The notes below the pieces were generated by a model. It had not been told where the DNA came from. It searched no databases and was given only the letters and a program-made list of their open reading frames with translations. Positions 39,793 through 48,144 of a stretch of DNA of 48,214 bases are shown piece by piece; position 1 is the stretch's first letter, and each line of letters opens with the position of its first letter. This stretch comes from Tetragenococcus sp041859945 (GTDB lineage: Bacteria; Bacillota; Bacilli; Lactobacillales; Enterococcaceae), in contig JBFLGC010000018.1 in the NCBI GenBank assembly GCA_041859945.1, forward strand, positions 1 to 48,214, given 5' to 3'. The position numbers and the translations under genes were made by a program.

Positions 39793-40733
39793 AACGTAAA
39801 AAAAGTTTAAAAAAACGTAAAGCAAAATACGGCTTCTTGTTTATCCTCCCATGGTTGATCGGCTTTTTGGTATTTGTTTTATGGCCTTTGTGCCAATCCT
39901 TCTATTTTAGTTTGAACGTGATCCGCATGAGGCCAACTGGCAGAGTCTTTAAATTTGTAGGCCTGGCGAACTATCAAAACGTTTGGTTAAAAGATATGAA
40001 CTTTGTCCAAGAATTGATCGGTTTTCTGATTAGCACCTTGTTAAGACTTCCTGTGATAGTGGTCTTTTCGTTGATCATTGCCCTGTTATTAAACGGCAAG
40101 ATCAAGTTTAAAGGCAGTTTTCGGACGATTTTCTTCCTACCCGTTGTTATTGCAAGTGGGCCGATCATGGATCAATTGATCAATCAAGGTGCAACTAGTA
40201 TTCCCATGATCGATCAAAGCACGATCAGTAATTTACTCAATACTTTTTTACCGACGTGGCTGGTCTCACCGATCTCTAGTCTTTTTTCTGAAATCATCAT
40301 CGTGTTATGGTATTCTGGCGTCCAGATCCTGATTTTCATTGCTGGTTTACAAAAGATCGATCGAAGTCTTTATGAAGCGGCAAAAATCGATGGTGGGTCG
40401 GCTTGGGAATGTTTTTGGAAGATCACTTTACCTATTTTAAAACCAATGATTTTACTTAATGCTATCTATACATTGGTTACTCTTGCCAATAGTGGTCAAA
40501 ATAATATTATCAACTTGATTTATAACAATATGTTTTCAGCCACACGTGGTTATGGTTTTGCGTCTGCGATGGCTTGGATGTACTCTCTGGTGATTTTGGT
40601 GATTTTAGGTGGAGTAGGTTTGCTGCTAGGGAGTTCAACGACAGGTACTAAGCGATCAAAGAAGAAAAAGCCAAAGACCCAAAGAAGGACGTTGAAGAAA
40701 AAGAGGAAAGGAGGCCTAGAAAGTGGAATCTAG
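39789..40733 (+). CDS. Carbohydrate ABC transporter permease (MalF/LplB type), importer 2
   Basis: The 314-aa permease has a basic start (MKRKKSLKKRKAKYGF), then TM1 (LFILPWLIGFLVFVLWPLC). The EAA loop is SLYEAAKIDGGSAWECFWKITLP. The start codon overlaps the DUF5696 stop as ATGA, so the two are translationally coupled. The last ~28 residues are an unusually lysine-rich cytoplasmic tail (KRSKKKKPKTQRRTLKKKRK) not found in ordinary permeases of this type. It pairs with the permease at 40723. The likely binding protein is the lipoprotein at 41814. Confidence 0.92.
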   Translation: MKRKKSLKKRKAKYGFLFILPWLIGFLVFVLWPLCQSFYFSLNVIRMRPTGRVFKFVGLANYQNVWLKDMNFVQELIGFLISTLLRLPVIVVFSLIIALLLNGKIKFKGSFRTIFFLPVVIASGPIMDQLINQGATSIPMIDQSTISNLLNTFLPTWLVSPISSLFSEIIIVLWYSGVQILIFIAGLQKIDRSLYEAAKIDGGSAWECFWKITLPILKPMILLNAIYTLVTLANSGQNNIINLIYNNMFSATRGYGFASAMAWMYSLVILVILGGVGLLLGSSTTGTKRSKKKKPKTQRRTLKKKRKGGLESGI

Positions 40734-41706
40734 TCATGTATCAAAAAAAGAAAAGAAGACCATTTCTTGGAAAAACAAAGGCCTTAAGCTAAAAAAGAAA
40801 GCCTTAGGTACCAATGATAAACAAGGATTTCTGATTCAAGGCATCATCTATTTACTCCTGATTACGATTGGCTTTATTTATCTTTACCCTTTGATTTATA
40901 TGTTATCGACAAGTTTTAAATCATTGAATGATTTGTTAGATACCTCGATCAAATGGTTACCTTCTGGTTTTTATATGGGCAATTACAAACAAGCTTTTAC
41001 CGTCATGAATATCAAAGAATCGTTATTAGGGAGTATTGTGGTTTCTTTGATCCCGACCTTTTTTCAAGTGATCAGTACTGGCCTTGTTGGCTATGGCTTT
41101 GCGCGGTATGATTTTCCTTTTAAAAAAGTCTTGATGGGACTTATGATCTTTAGTTTTATTGTCCCCCCTCAGGTATTGATGATGCCAACTTATGTTTTAT
41201 ATAGTGATCTTGGTTTATTAGGATCTTTGAAATCATTCATTATTCCGGCCATGCTTGGACAAGGGATAAAGAGTACGGTGTTTGTCTTGATTTATTATCA
41301 GTTCTTTCGTCAAACACCAAAATCTTTGTATGAAGCTGCTGAAGTTGATGGGGCCAGCGAATGGACCTGCTTTTTCAAAATAGGGATCCCGATGGCCATT
41401 CCTGCGATCATCATTGTTTTCCTGTTTTCCTTTGTTTGGTATTGGAATGAGACCTATTTAGTTAATCTATATTTAGGCAATGGTTCAGGTGGCCGACAAT
41501 GGACCACGATGTTGACGCAATTGCAACAGTTCCAAAATGCTTATGAAGCAATTTATCCTGTCAATGTAGCAGGGTCGAATAAATTGAATGAAGGAGTGAC
41601 CATGGCTGGTACCATGATCACGTTGATCCCTTTATTAGTTACCTATTTCTTCTTACAAAATTATTTTGTTGAAAGTGTCGATCGTTCTGGTATTACGGGA
41701 GAATAA
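40723..41706 (+). CDS. Carbohydrate ABC transporter permease (MalG/LplC type), importer 2
   Basis: The 327-aa permease starts with a ~35-residue lysine-rich cytoplasmic extension (KKEKKTISWKNKGLKLKKKA). TM1 follows (GIIYLLLITIGFIYLYPLIYML), and the EAA loop is SLYEAAEVDGASEWTCFFKIGIP. The C-terminal FFLQNYFVESVDRSGITGE is typical of the MalG side. GTG 40723 follows AAAGGAGG and overlaps the upstream permease gene by 11 nt. That spacer, AAAGGAGGCCTAGAAA, also precedes the 946-aa protein's gene. The paired lysine-rich ends of the two permeases suggest a shared interaction surface. A 107-nt gap precedes the lipoprotein gene. Confidence 0.92.
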   Translation: MESSHVSKKEKKTISWKNKGLKLKKKALGTNDKQGFLIQGIIYLLLITIGFIYLYPLIYMLSTSFKSLNDLLDTSIKWLPSGFYMGNYKQAFTVMNIKESLLGSIVVSLIPTFFQVISTGLVGYGFARYDFPFKKVLMGLMIFSFIVPPQVLMMPTYVLYSDLGLLGSLKSFIIPAMLGQGIKSTVFVLIYYQFFRQTPKSLYEAAEVDGASEWTCFFKIGIPMAIPAIIIVFLFSFVWYWNETYLVNLYLGNGSGGRQWTTMLTQLQQFQNAYEAIYPVNVAGSNKLNEGVTMAGTMITLIPLLVTYFFLQNYFVESVDRSGITGE

Positions 41707-41813
41707 GCGAGCCTTTTGAAAAAGTAAAAGGGGGAATGCTTTGAGGAAAGCACGGTTAAGTTTTGTAAGGAAAGGATTCATCAAATAAAATAGAAAACTT
41801 AGGAGGAACGAAC

Positions 41814-43250
41814 ATGAAGAAAAAGAACTGGTTGAAATTAGGCTGTGCATTGGCGTTGACCACAATGTTTGCCACAGGCTGTGGGAGTTCAGATGATAAC
41901 ACAGATTCAACAGATGCAGCTAAAGGGGACAAAGAGGAAGTAACAGCAGATCTACCAGAGATGACAGATGAGGACATCACTTTGACCTATGCATCTTGGA
42001 TGGATCCAAATTTACAGAAATTCATGGCTGATAAATTTATGGAAAAATATCCTAACATCACTGTTGAACTAGTTCCATTAGAACAAGATACTTGGAATGA
42101 TGGTTTGACAAACTTAGCTAATGCAGGTAAATTACCAGATGCTTACTGGTACTTAGGTAATGTTGATGTACCGATCGTCAATGGTTGGCTTGGTGATATG
42201 ACAGAATATTGGGAAGCCGATCCAGAATCTAAAAATGTGTTAGAAACAATGCAAGATGCAGGTTATTTAGATGGAGAACGCAAATTAGCAGCCGCTTGTA
42301 ACTATTATCCTTATACGATCTTTTTAGATGAAAATGTATTTAATAAATTGAACGTTGATATGCCAAGTGCTGACTGGAAATATAGTGACATGCTTGATTT
42401 AATGAAAAAAGTGACGGTTCCTGAACAAGGCATCTATGGCTACAATGACTACACCTTGATCATGACGATGGCACCGATCATCCAACAAGATGCTATTGGT
42501 GAATTTGGTTGGGATGGCGAAAAATTTGATATGACTAAAGATTGGGCCGATTCGATGGAACAACAAGCTGAGTTTGTTCGTACTGGTGTCCATGCGCCTT
42601 ACTTTGATACTGATGAAGCAGAAGCTGCTTTTGGCGACCGAACTTTGTGGGCGGCCAATACTGGAAAAATCGGAATGCAATTGGATGCTTGGTGGACCAA
42701 AAATTTGTTCGCAACTGATGAATATGTTGACAAAGGTATCAATATGGTTCCTTACCCAGTTCCTCAAGGCGATAATGCTGAAACTGAACACAAACCAGCT
42801 TTTATGGACTTCGGTAGTATTTCTTCGGCAACAGAACATCCACGTGAAGCTTATGAACTTTTAAAATTCATGGGTTGGGGTAAAGATGGTTTTGCTACTA
42901 GAATGGAAGGCTATAGTACCTTAACAAATGATAATGGTGATAAGATCTTCACTTATGCCGATACGCTTCCTTTGACTCAAGACCAAGAAAGTTGGGATTT
43001 AGTGGCAACGGAATTGCCAGATAATGATTATTATAAGAACTTCTTAGAACATGTGAAAGAACCAGTTGCTCTAGGTGGTGCTACTTTACCAGGGTTCCAA
43101 ACTTATTTGGATGAAGTTCACTTTGGTGGCGAATATGGGAACGTTGAATCAGCGATCATTGATGGTGAAGTCAATGCCCACGATGTTGCTGGTGAATTGA
43201 CTGAAAAATTGAACCAATACCATGAAGAAGCCATGGAAGAAATTTTTTAG
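41814..43250 (+). CDS. Sugar ABC transporter substrate-binding lipoprotein, importer 2
   Basis: The 478-aa SBP family 1 lipoprotein has the signal peptide MKKKNWLKLGCALALTTMFATGC with the acylated cysteine at residue 23. An acidic linker (DNTDSTDAAKGDKEEVTADL) joins it to the binding domain, which opens with ITLTYASWMDPNLQKFMADKF. Conserved features include LPDAYWYLGNVDVPIVNGWLGDM and an aromatic-rich middle (FGWDGEKFDMTKDWAD) suiting sugar stacking. The strong TAGGAGGAACG site and codon choice suggest high expression, as usual for binding proteins. It follows the importer 2 permeases and is closed by a hairpin terminator. The ligand is probably an arabino- or galacto-oligosaccharide, inferred from neighbours. 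Confidence 0.94.
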   Translation: MKKKNWLKLGCALALTTMFATGCGSSDDNTDSTDAAKGDKEEVTADLPEMTDEDITLTYASWMDPNLQKFMADKFMEKYPNITVELVPLEQDTWNDGLTNLANAGKLPDAYWYLGNVDVPIVNGWLGDMTEYWEADPESKNVLETMQDAGYLDGERKLAAACNYYPYTIFLDENVFNKLNVDMPSADWKYSDMLDLMKKVTVPEQGIYGYNDYTLIMTMAPIIQQDAIGEFGWDGEKFDMTKDWADSMEQQAEFVRTGVHAPYFDTDEAEAAFGDRTLWAANTGKIGMQLDAWWTKNLFATDEYVDKGINMVPYPVPQGDNAETEHKPAFMDFGSISSATEHPREAYELLKFMGWGKDGFATRMEGYSTLTNDNGDKIFTYADTLPLTQDQESWDLVATELPDNDYYKNFLEHVKEPVALGGATLPGFQTYLDEVHFGGEYGNVESAIIDGEVNAHDVAGELTEKLNQYHEEAMEEIF

Positions 43251-43263
43251 AATTTGAATAAAG

Positions 43264-43301
43264 AGGTTTGGATCATATCTTTTGGATCCAAACCTTTTTT
43301 T
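43264..43301 (+). terminator. Terminator-like hairpin after the importer 2 lipoprotein gene
   Basis: AGGTTTGGATC (43264-43274) pairs with GATCCAAACCT (43285-43295), then a T-run to 43301. The Shine-Dalgarno GAAAGGAAG of the next gene begins immediately after, so expression of that gene needs read-through. Confidence 0.88.
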
Positions 43302-43313
43302 GAAAGGAAGAAG

Positions 43314-44759
43314 ATGAAAAAAACAAATTTTTTCATAGTAATAGTTGTCATTTTTTTCGTAATAGTAAGTGCTTGTGGACAGAAAGACGCGAGTGATACG
43401 TTAGAGAAAATTGAGCAACCTATCTTTAAATCGGCAGTTGTTCATGATCCATCCGTCATAAAAACCGAGGACAACTATTATATTGTTGGATCACATTTAC
43501 AAATGGCTAAGAGTCTCGATTTGATGTCTTGGGAATCCGTTTCAAAAAGCGTGCCAACCACAAAACTATTCGAGGATGTTTACACGGAGTTTGCTGAAGA
43601 ATTTGCCTATGCCAAGACGGATACCATGTGGGCACCAGATATCATCCAACTGACAGATGGTCGTTTTTATCTTTATTAATGTATGTGTGAAGGAAAGAGT
43701 CCCCGCTCTGTTTTAGGGGTAGCTGTAGCAGAAGATGTTGAAGGACCTTATAAAAAGGTTGCCTCTTTCTTGTGGTCAGGTGGAGCTAATATGTCTAACG
43801 GAAAATCCTATGATGCGACAGTCGATCCTAATGTGATCGATCCACATGTTTTCTTTGATAAAGAAGGCAAGCTGTGGCTGCTTTATGGCTCTTACTCTGG
43901 GGGAATCTTTATCTTAGAGATGGATCCTGGTACGGGGCTACCCAAAGAAACAAATTCGTATGGAACCAAACTCTTAGGGGGCAATCACGCACGTATTGAA
44001 GGACCATATATGTTATACAACCCAGATACGGACTATTATTATCTGTTCACTTCTTTTGGTGGGCTTGATGCAAGTGGAGGGTATAATATTCGCGTGGCTC
44101 GTTCCAAATCAGTAACAGGGCCTTTTACCGATATGCAGGATAATAAAATGAGTGAAGCAAAAGGTCGAAGAGGGATCATGTTTGATGATTTGGCGATCCA
44201 AAACTATGGGACCAAACTGATTGGAAATCTGCTGTGGGATTATAAGGATAATCTGTTTAATCGCGGATATCTTTCACCAGGCCATAATTCAGCTATTTAT
44301 GATAAAGAAAAGAACGCATATTTTATATTATTTCATACTAGATTTCCTATGCGAGGGGAAGAATATGAAGGACGGGTCCATCAACTGCTCTTTAATGAGG
44401 ATGGTTGGCCGATGATCGTGCCCCGTCGCTATGCCGGTGAAAAAATTGCGGACTTTCGTGACATCGATGTGTCCGGTAATTATATGATGATACGTTTTGA
44501 AAATGAAATTTCAGCTGAAAAACAAGTTTCAGAGAATGTTCAAATCGATCATAAGAAAGTGACTGGTGCTATTAATGGAAAACTTATATATCCAAAAGAG
44601 AAGACTCAGGATTTTATTTTTGAATTAGAAAATGAACCGGAAATAAAAGGAAAGTTTATTTCTGTTTGGGATGATTATATGAAAGTCCAGTCCGTTGCCT
44701 TTACAGGTTTTGATCACGCTGGGCAAGCAGTAATGTTCGTTAAAAAAGTCGAACAATAG
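43314..44759 (+). pseudogene. Secreted GH43 arabinanase lipoprotein, interrupted by an in-frame stop
   Basis: The 482-codon frame is intact except for TAA at 43677-43679 (codon 122). Upstream: a lipoprotein signal ending VIVSAC (Cys21), the GH43 base region VVHDPSVIKTEDNYYIVGSH, and MWAPDIIQLTDGRFYLY. Downstream in the same frame: CMCEGKSPRSVLG, then IDPHVFFDKEGKLWLLYGSYSGG and RIEGPYML, which carry the other catalytic acids, and a C-terminal beta domain. Relatives have a Tyr-rich YLYY stretch here, so a TAT/TAC to TAA change fits. The downstream ORF has an ATG at 43683 but no ribosome site. An intact protein would resemble Abn2-type endo-1,5-arabinanase and would be the only extracellular enzyme of the locus. 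Confidence 0.85.
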
Positions 44760-44775
44760 ATGAGCTCCTTTTTAT

Positions 44776-44793
44776 AATTAATATATATATTAA
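44776..44793. promoter_or_regulatory. 18-bp palindrome shared with the winged-helix regulator region
   Basis: AATTAATATATATATTAA, the reverse complement of 27539-27556 with one mismatch. It lies about 50 nt upstream of the GH51 promoter. Candidate operator for a common regulator, by inference. Confidence 0.5.
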
Positions 44794-44843
44794 CTATATG
44801 CAGAAAAATAGGAATAAATTCAGGATAACCATTTATATTTTGA

Positions 44844-44872
44844 TTGACCAATCGCTTTCATTCTTATATAAT
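44844..44872 (+). promoter_or_regulatory. Promoter of the GH51 pair with a cre half-site
   Basis: TTGACC (44844-44849), 17 nt, then a perfect TATAAT (44867-44872). The spacer contains AATCGCTTTCA, which matches the right part of the cre consensus fully and 11 of 14 positions overall. Confidence 0.8.
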
Positions 44873-44903
44873 TTAGGTAAATATTTATTTTTAGGAGGCT
44901 ATC

Positions 44904-46403
44904 ATGCAAGCAAAATTAATGATAAACAAAAGTAATGAATTTGCGGAAGTGGATCCACGACTCTATGGTTCTTTTATCGAGCATTTAGGGCGTGCTGTTT
45001 ATGGTGGTATTTATCAACCAGATCATTTTTCGGCAGATGAAAAAGGATTCCGGCAAGATGTCATCGATTTGGTCAAGGAGTTGAATGTTCCTTTGGTCCG
45101 TTATCCAGGCGGCAATTTCGTCTCTGGTTATAACTGGGAAGATGGCGTGGGACCTGTCACAGAGCGTCCGAAGAAATTAGATCTAGCATGGCGTGCCATG
45201 GAAAGTAATGAAGTGGGGATCCATGAATTTGCCGAATGGGCCGAAGAAGTGGATACCCAGATCGATATGGCGGTGAACCTCGGTACACGTGGCATCGATG
45301 AGGCACGGAACTTGTTGGAATATTGCAATTTTGAAGGAGGTACCTATTGGAGCGATCTGCGCCGTAAAAACGGTCGTGAAAAACCATTTGGCATCAAAAC
45401 GTGGTGTCTTGGCAACGAAATGGACGGTCCTTGGCAAATCGGTCATAAAACTGCGGATGAATACGGTCGTTTGGCAGAAGAAACCGCCAAAGCGATGAAA
45501 CTCATCGACCCTTCTGCCGAGTTTGTTTTATGTGGTAGTTCCAATAGCCATATGCCAACTTTTGGCCAGTGGGAATTGACCGTTTTAGACCATGCTTATG
45601 ATCAGGTAGACTATCTTTCTTTGCATCAATATTATGGCAATCCCGAAAATGATTTGTCCCATTATTTGGCGCGTTCCTTAGATATGGATGAATTTATCTC
45701 TGGTGTTGTGGCGATGTGTGACGCCATCAAAGCAAAGAAGCATAGTAAAAAGACGATCAACTTGTCCTTTGACGAATGGAATGTTTGGTACCATTCTAAT
45801 GAACAAGATAAAGAAGTGACACCATGGGAAGTGGGTTCTCCTTTATTAGAAGATCACTACAATTTTGAAGACGCCTTGCTTTTAGGATGTTTGTTGATCA
45901 CCTTATTGAAACACGCCGATCGGGTGAAAATTGCTTGTCTAGCCCAACTTGTTAATGTGATCGCCCCGATTATGACCAGTGAAACGGGCGATGCTTGGCG
46001 GCAAACGATCTTTTATCCATTTGCCCAAGTGTCTAATTTCGGGCGTGGTCAAGTGATCACACCAATCATTGAATCCGACACCTATGCGACCAGTGATTTT
46101 GAAAAAGTCCCATATTTAGAAAGTATTGCTGTCTATAACGAAGCAGCTAGTGAGTTGGTGATTTTTGCAGTCAATCGTGGCGAAACAGCCATTGAATTTA
46201 CGACGATTTTAGATGGTTATCCCGTGACTGAAATCAAAGAGTTCTCACAAATGGCCGGTTTTGATATCAAAGCTGTCAATAACGAGGATGATGAACACGT
46301 CAAACCAAGTGCCTCGACAAAAGCACGTGTGTCAGGTCAAACGCTTAAAGCCCATTTAGAAGCTTTGTCTTGGAATATGATCCGCTGTGTTGTTAGCAAA
46401 TAA
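44904..46403 (+). CDS. Alpha-L-arabinofuranosidase, glycoside hydrolase family 51 (first copy)
   Basis: The 499-aa retaining arabinofuranosidase removes terminal alpha-L-arabinofuranose from arabino-oligosaccharides. The acid/base E172 is in CLGNEMDGPWQ and the nucleophile E291 in LSFDEWNVWY. Other GH51 marks are YGSFIEHLGRAVYGGIY, VRYPGGNFVSGYNWEDGVGP and HADRVKIACLAQLVNVIAPI. There is no signal peptide, so it is cytosolic. TTAGGAGG precedes the ATG, and a strong promoter with a cre half-site drives it. The second GH51 starts 18 nt downstream. The two copies differ clearly in sequence, so they probably split the work between linkages (for example 1,5 backbone against 1,3 or 1,2 branches). 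Confidence 0.96.
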   Translation: MQAKLMINKSNEFAEVDPRLYGSFIEHLGRAVYGGIYQPDHFSADEKGFRQDVIDLVKELNVPLVRYPGGNFVSGYNWEDGVGPVTERPKKLDLAWRAMESNEVGIHEFAEWAEEVDTQIDMAVNLGTRGIDEARNLLEYCNFEGGTYWSDLRRKNGREKPFGIKTWCLGNEMDGPWQIGHKTADEYGRLAEETAKAMKLIDPSAEFVLCGSSNSHMPTFGQWELTVLDHAYDQVDYLSLHQYYGNPENDLSHYLARSLDMDEFISGVVAMCDAIKAKKHSKKTINLSFDEWNVWYHSNEQDKEVTPWEVGSPLLEDHYNFEDALLLGCLLITLLKHADRVKIACLAQLVNVIAPIMTSETGDAWRQTIFYPFAQVSNFGRGQVITPIIESDTYATSDFEKVPYLESIAVYNEAASELVIFAVNRGETAIEFTTILDGYPVTEIKEFSQMAGFDIKAVNNEDDEHVKPSASTKARVSGQTLKAHLEALSWNMIRCVVSK

Positions 46404-46421
46404 TAGCTTAAGGAGAATACA

Positions 46422-47864
46422 ATGAAAGTAACGATTTTAGACCAAAAAAAAGGACCTACGATCAGTAAATATATCTATGGTCATTTTGCTGAACATTTAG
46501 GACGCTGTATTTACGATGGCATTTATGTTGGCGTTGATTCTGATATTCCCAATAAATGTGGCATGCGGACGGATGTCGTTGAGGCTTTGAAAAATATCGA
46601 TATTCCTGTGCTACGTTGGCCGGGTGGTTGTTTTGCGGATGAATATCATTGGCAAGATGGCATTGGTCCCAAAGAAACCCGCAAGAAAATGGTCAATACT
46701 CATTGGGGTGGCGTGACAGAAAACAATCATTTCGGTACCCATGAATATTTTGAATTGATCGAACAACTTGGCTGTGCGGCCTATGTCAATGGCAATGTTG
46801 GCAGTGGGACGGTCCAAGAAATGCAAGAGTGGGTCGAATATATGACCATGCCAGGTATTTCACCAATGGCTGATTTACGGCGTGAAAATGGTCAAGAAGA
46901 TCCTTGGCCAGTCACTTTCTTTGGGGTAGGCAATGAATCTTGGGGATGTGGCGGCAATATGCGCCCTGAATATTACGCGGATTTGTATCGTCACTATCAA
47001 ACTTATGTCCGCCAGTATGGTGCCGAAAAAATTTATAAAATTGCTTGTGGGCCCAATATCGATGACTATCATTGGATGGATAAAGTACTCGAGATCGCGG
47101 CGCCATTTATGGATGGTATCAGTCTACACCACTACGCTTTGACAGGTGCTTGGGAAGATAAAGGTCCCGCTCTTGATTTTCCCGAATCCCAGTGGTTTAG
47201 CTTGATTGCTAGTGCTCTAAAAATGGATGAATTGATCACTAAACACAGCACCATCATGGATAAATACGATCCTGACAAACGTATCGGCTTGATCGTTGAT
47301 GAATGGGGGGCATGGTTGAGTGTGGAGTCGGGCACCAATCCTGGGTTTTTATATCAACAAAACACGATTCGCGATGCTATGGTAGCAGCTGTTACCTTAA
47401 ATATCTTCCATAAACATGCCGATCGCGTCCATATGGCCAATATTGCGCAAACCGTCAATGTTTTGCAAGCAATGGTTTTAACAGAAGGCGATAAGATGGT
47501 CAAAACACCAAGTTATTATGTATTTGAATTGTATAAAAACCATCAAGATGCTGAACATATCGAGTCTTTCGGTGATAGTGAAGAAACGATCTCTTATACC
47601 GTTTCTAAAAAAGCCAACCAATTGACGATCTCTATTTGTAATTTTGCTTTGAGCGGTAAGCAGGCGATCGACTTTGACCTGGCAAGCGCGTTTGAAGTAG
47701 CTTCGGCGCAATATATCGTGGGTAAAAAGATGGACAGTCACAATGATTTTGATCATCCGCATGAAATCACGATCCAAGACTTTACCCACTATGAAGCAAC
47801 TGATGGTTTGAAAGTAACCGTGCCCGCGATGTCTGTTGCTACGGTCGTATTGAACCTATCATGA
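46422..47864 (+). CDS. Alpha-L-arabinofuranosidase, glycoside hydrolase family 51 (second copy)
   Basis: The 480-aa second GH51 enzyme has acid/base E172 in GVGNESWGCGG and nucleophile E294 in LIVDEWGAWL. The sequence YGHFAEHLGRCIYDGIYVG and LRWPGGCFADEYHWQDGIGP mark the other GH51 subgroup, different from the upstream paralogue. No signal peptide; cytosolic. ATG 46422 follows AAGGAG. It overlaps the DUF6171 gene by 4 nt (ATGA), so the three genes form one operon from the promoter at 44844. Substrate: arabinofuranosyl side chains or short arabino-oligosaccharides entering through the importers upstream. Confidence 0.96.
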   Translation: MKVTILDQKKGPTISKYIYGHFAEHLGRCIYDGIYVGVDSDIPNKCGMRTDVVEALKNIDIPVLRWPGGCFADEYHWQDGIGPKETRKKMVNTHWGGVTENNHFGTHEYFELIEQLGCAAYVNGNVGSGTVQEMQEWVEYMTMPGISPMADLRRENGQEDPWPVTFFGVGNESWGCGGNMRPEYYADLYRHYQTYVRQYGAEKIYKIACGPNIDDYHWMDKVLEIAAPFMDGISLHHYALTGAWEDKGPALDFPESQWFSLIASALKMDELITKHSTIMDKYDPDKRIGLIVDEWGAWLSVESGTNPGFLYQQNTIRDAMVAAVTLNIFHKHADRVHMANIAQTVNVLQAMVLTEGDKMVKTPSYYVFELYKNHQDAEHIESFGDSEETISYTVSKKANQLTISICNFALSGKQAIDFDLASAFEVASAQYIVGKKMDSHNDFDHPHEITIQDFTHYEATDGLKVTVPAMSVATVVLNLS

Positions 47865-48103
47865 AGCCCTGCCTCGGATGTGATGTAAAAGAGACCGCTG
47901 AAACTTTTGATGTCGATACCTTGATAGCAGAACAACTCGAGCTAGAGACCAATCTCGCCTCCTTCGAAATAGTGGCCGAACGTATCGCTATTTGTCAAAC
48001 TTGTCCCTTTCGTTTAGGCGAGACCTGTGGCAAATGTGGCTGTTATTATCGCTTTCGAGCAAATCTAGCTATCAAAGAGTGTCCGGTGGGGCGTTGGACT
48101 TAA
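47861..48103 (+). CDS. Cysteine-rich DUF6171 family protein
   Basis: The 80-aa protein has four CxxC-like pairs: CLGC near the start, then CQTC, CGKCGC and a final C in KECPVGRW. The arrangement reads as a small zinc-ribbon or treble-clef fold. It matches what I remember as DUF6171, for which no function is known to me. The start codon overlaps the second GH51 stop (ATGA), so translation is coupled to the arabinofuranosidase. That coupling is curious for a metal-binding protein. A terminator follows directly. Confidence 0.8.
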   Translation: MKPCLGCDVKETAETFDVDTLIAEQLELETNLASFEIVAERIAICQTCPFRLGETCGKCGCYYRFRANLAIKECPVGRWT

Positions 48104-48108
48104 ATGTC

Positions 48109-48142
48109 AAGAGAGAAACTTCCTATGGTTTCTCTCTTTTTT
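48109..48142 (+). terminator. Intrinsic terminator of the GH51 operon
   Basis: AAGAGAGAAAC (48109-48119) pairs perfectly with GTTTCTCTCTT (48128-48138), then TTTT. It is also the probable recognition structure for the intron that follows. Confidence 0.92.
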
Positions 48143-48144
48143 GA

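Noticed and set aside
30775..40722. Identical AAAGGAGGCCTAGAAA before the 946-aa protein gene and the second importer 2 permease gene
   Set aside because: Half of the match is the Shine-Dalgarno itself, and no larger repeat surrounds it. It is most likely coincidence or a small duplication.
41707..41813. Separate promoter for the importer 2 lipoprotein gene
   Set aside because: No convincing -35/-10 pair was found in the 107-nt gap, only a small GCTTT/AAAGC stem.
43683..44759. Independent gene starting at ATG 43683
   Set aside because: It lacks a ribosome site, continues the same frame as the upstream fragment, and begins in the middle of a GH43 domain. It is treated as part of the interrupted gene.
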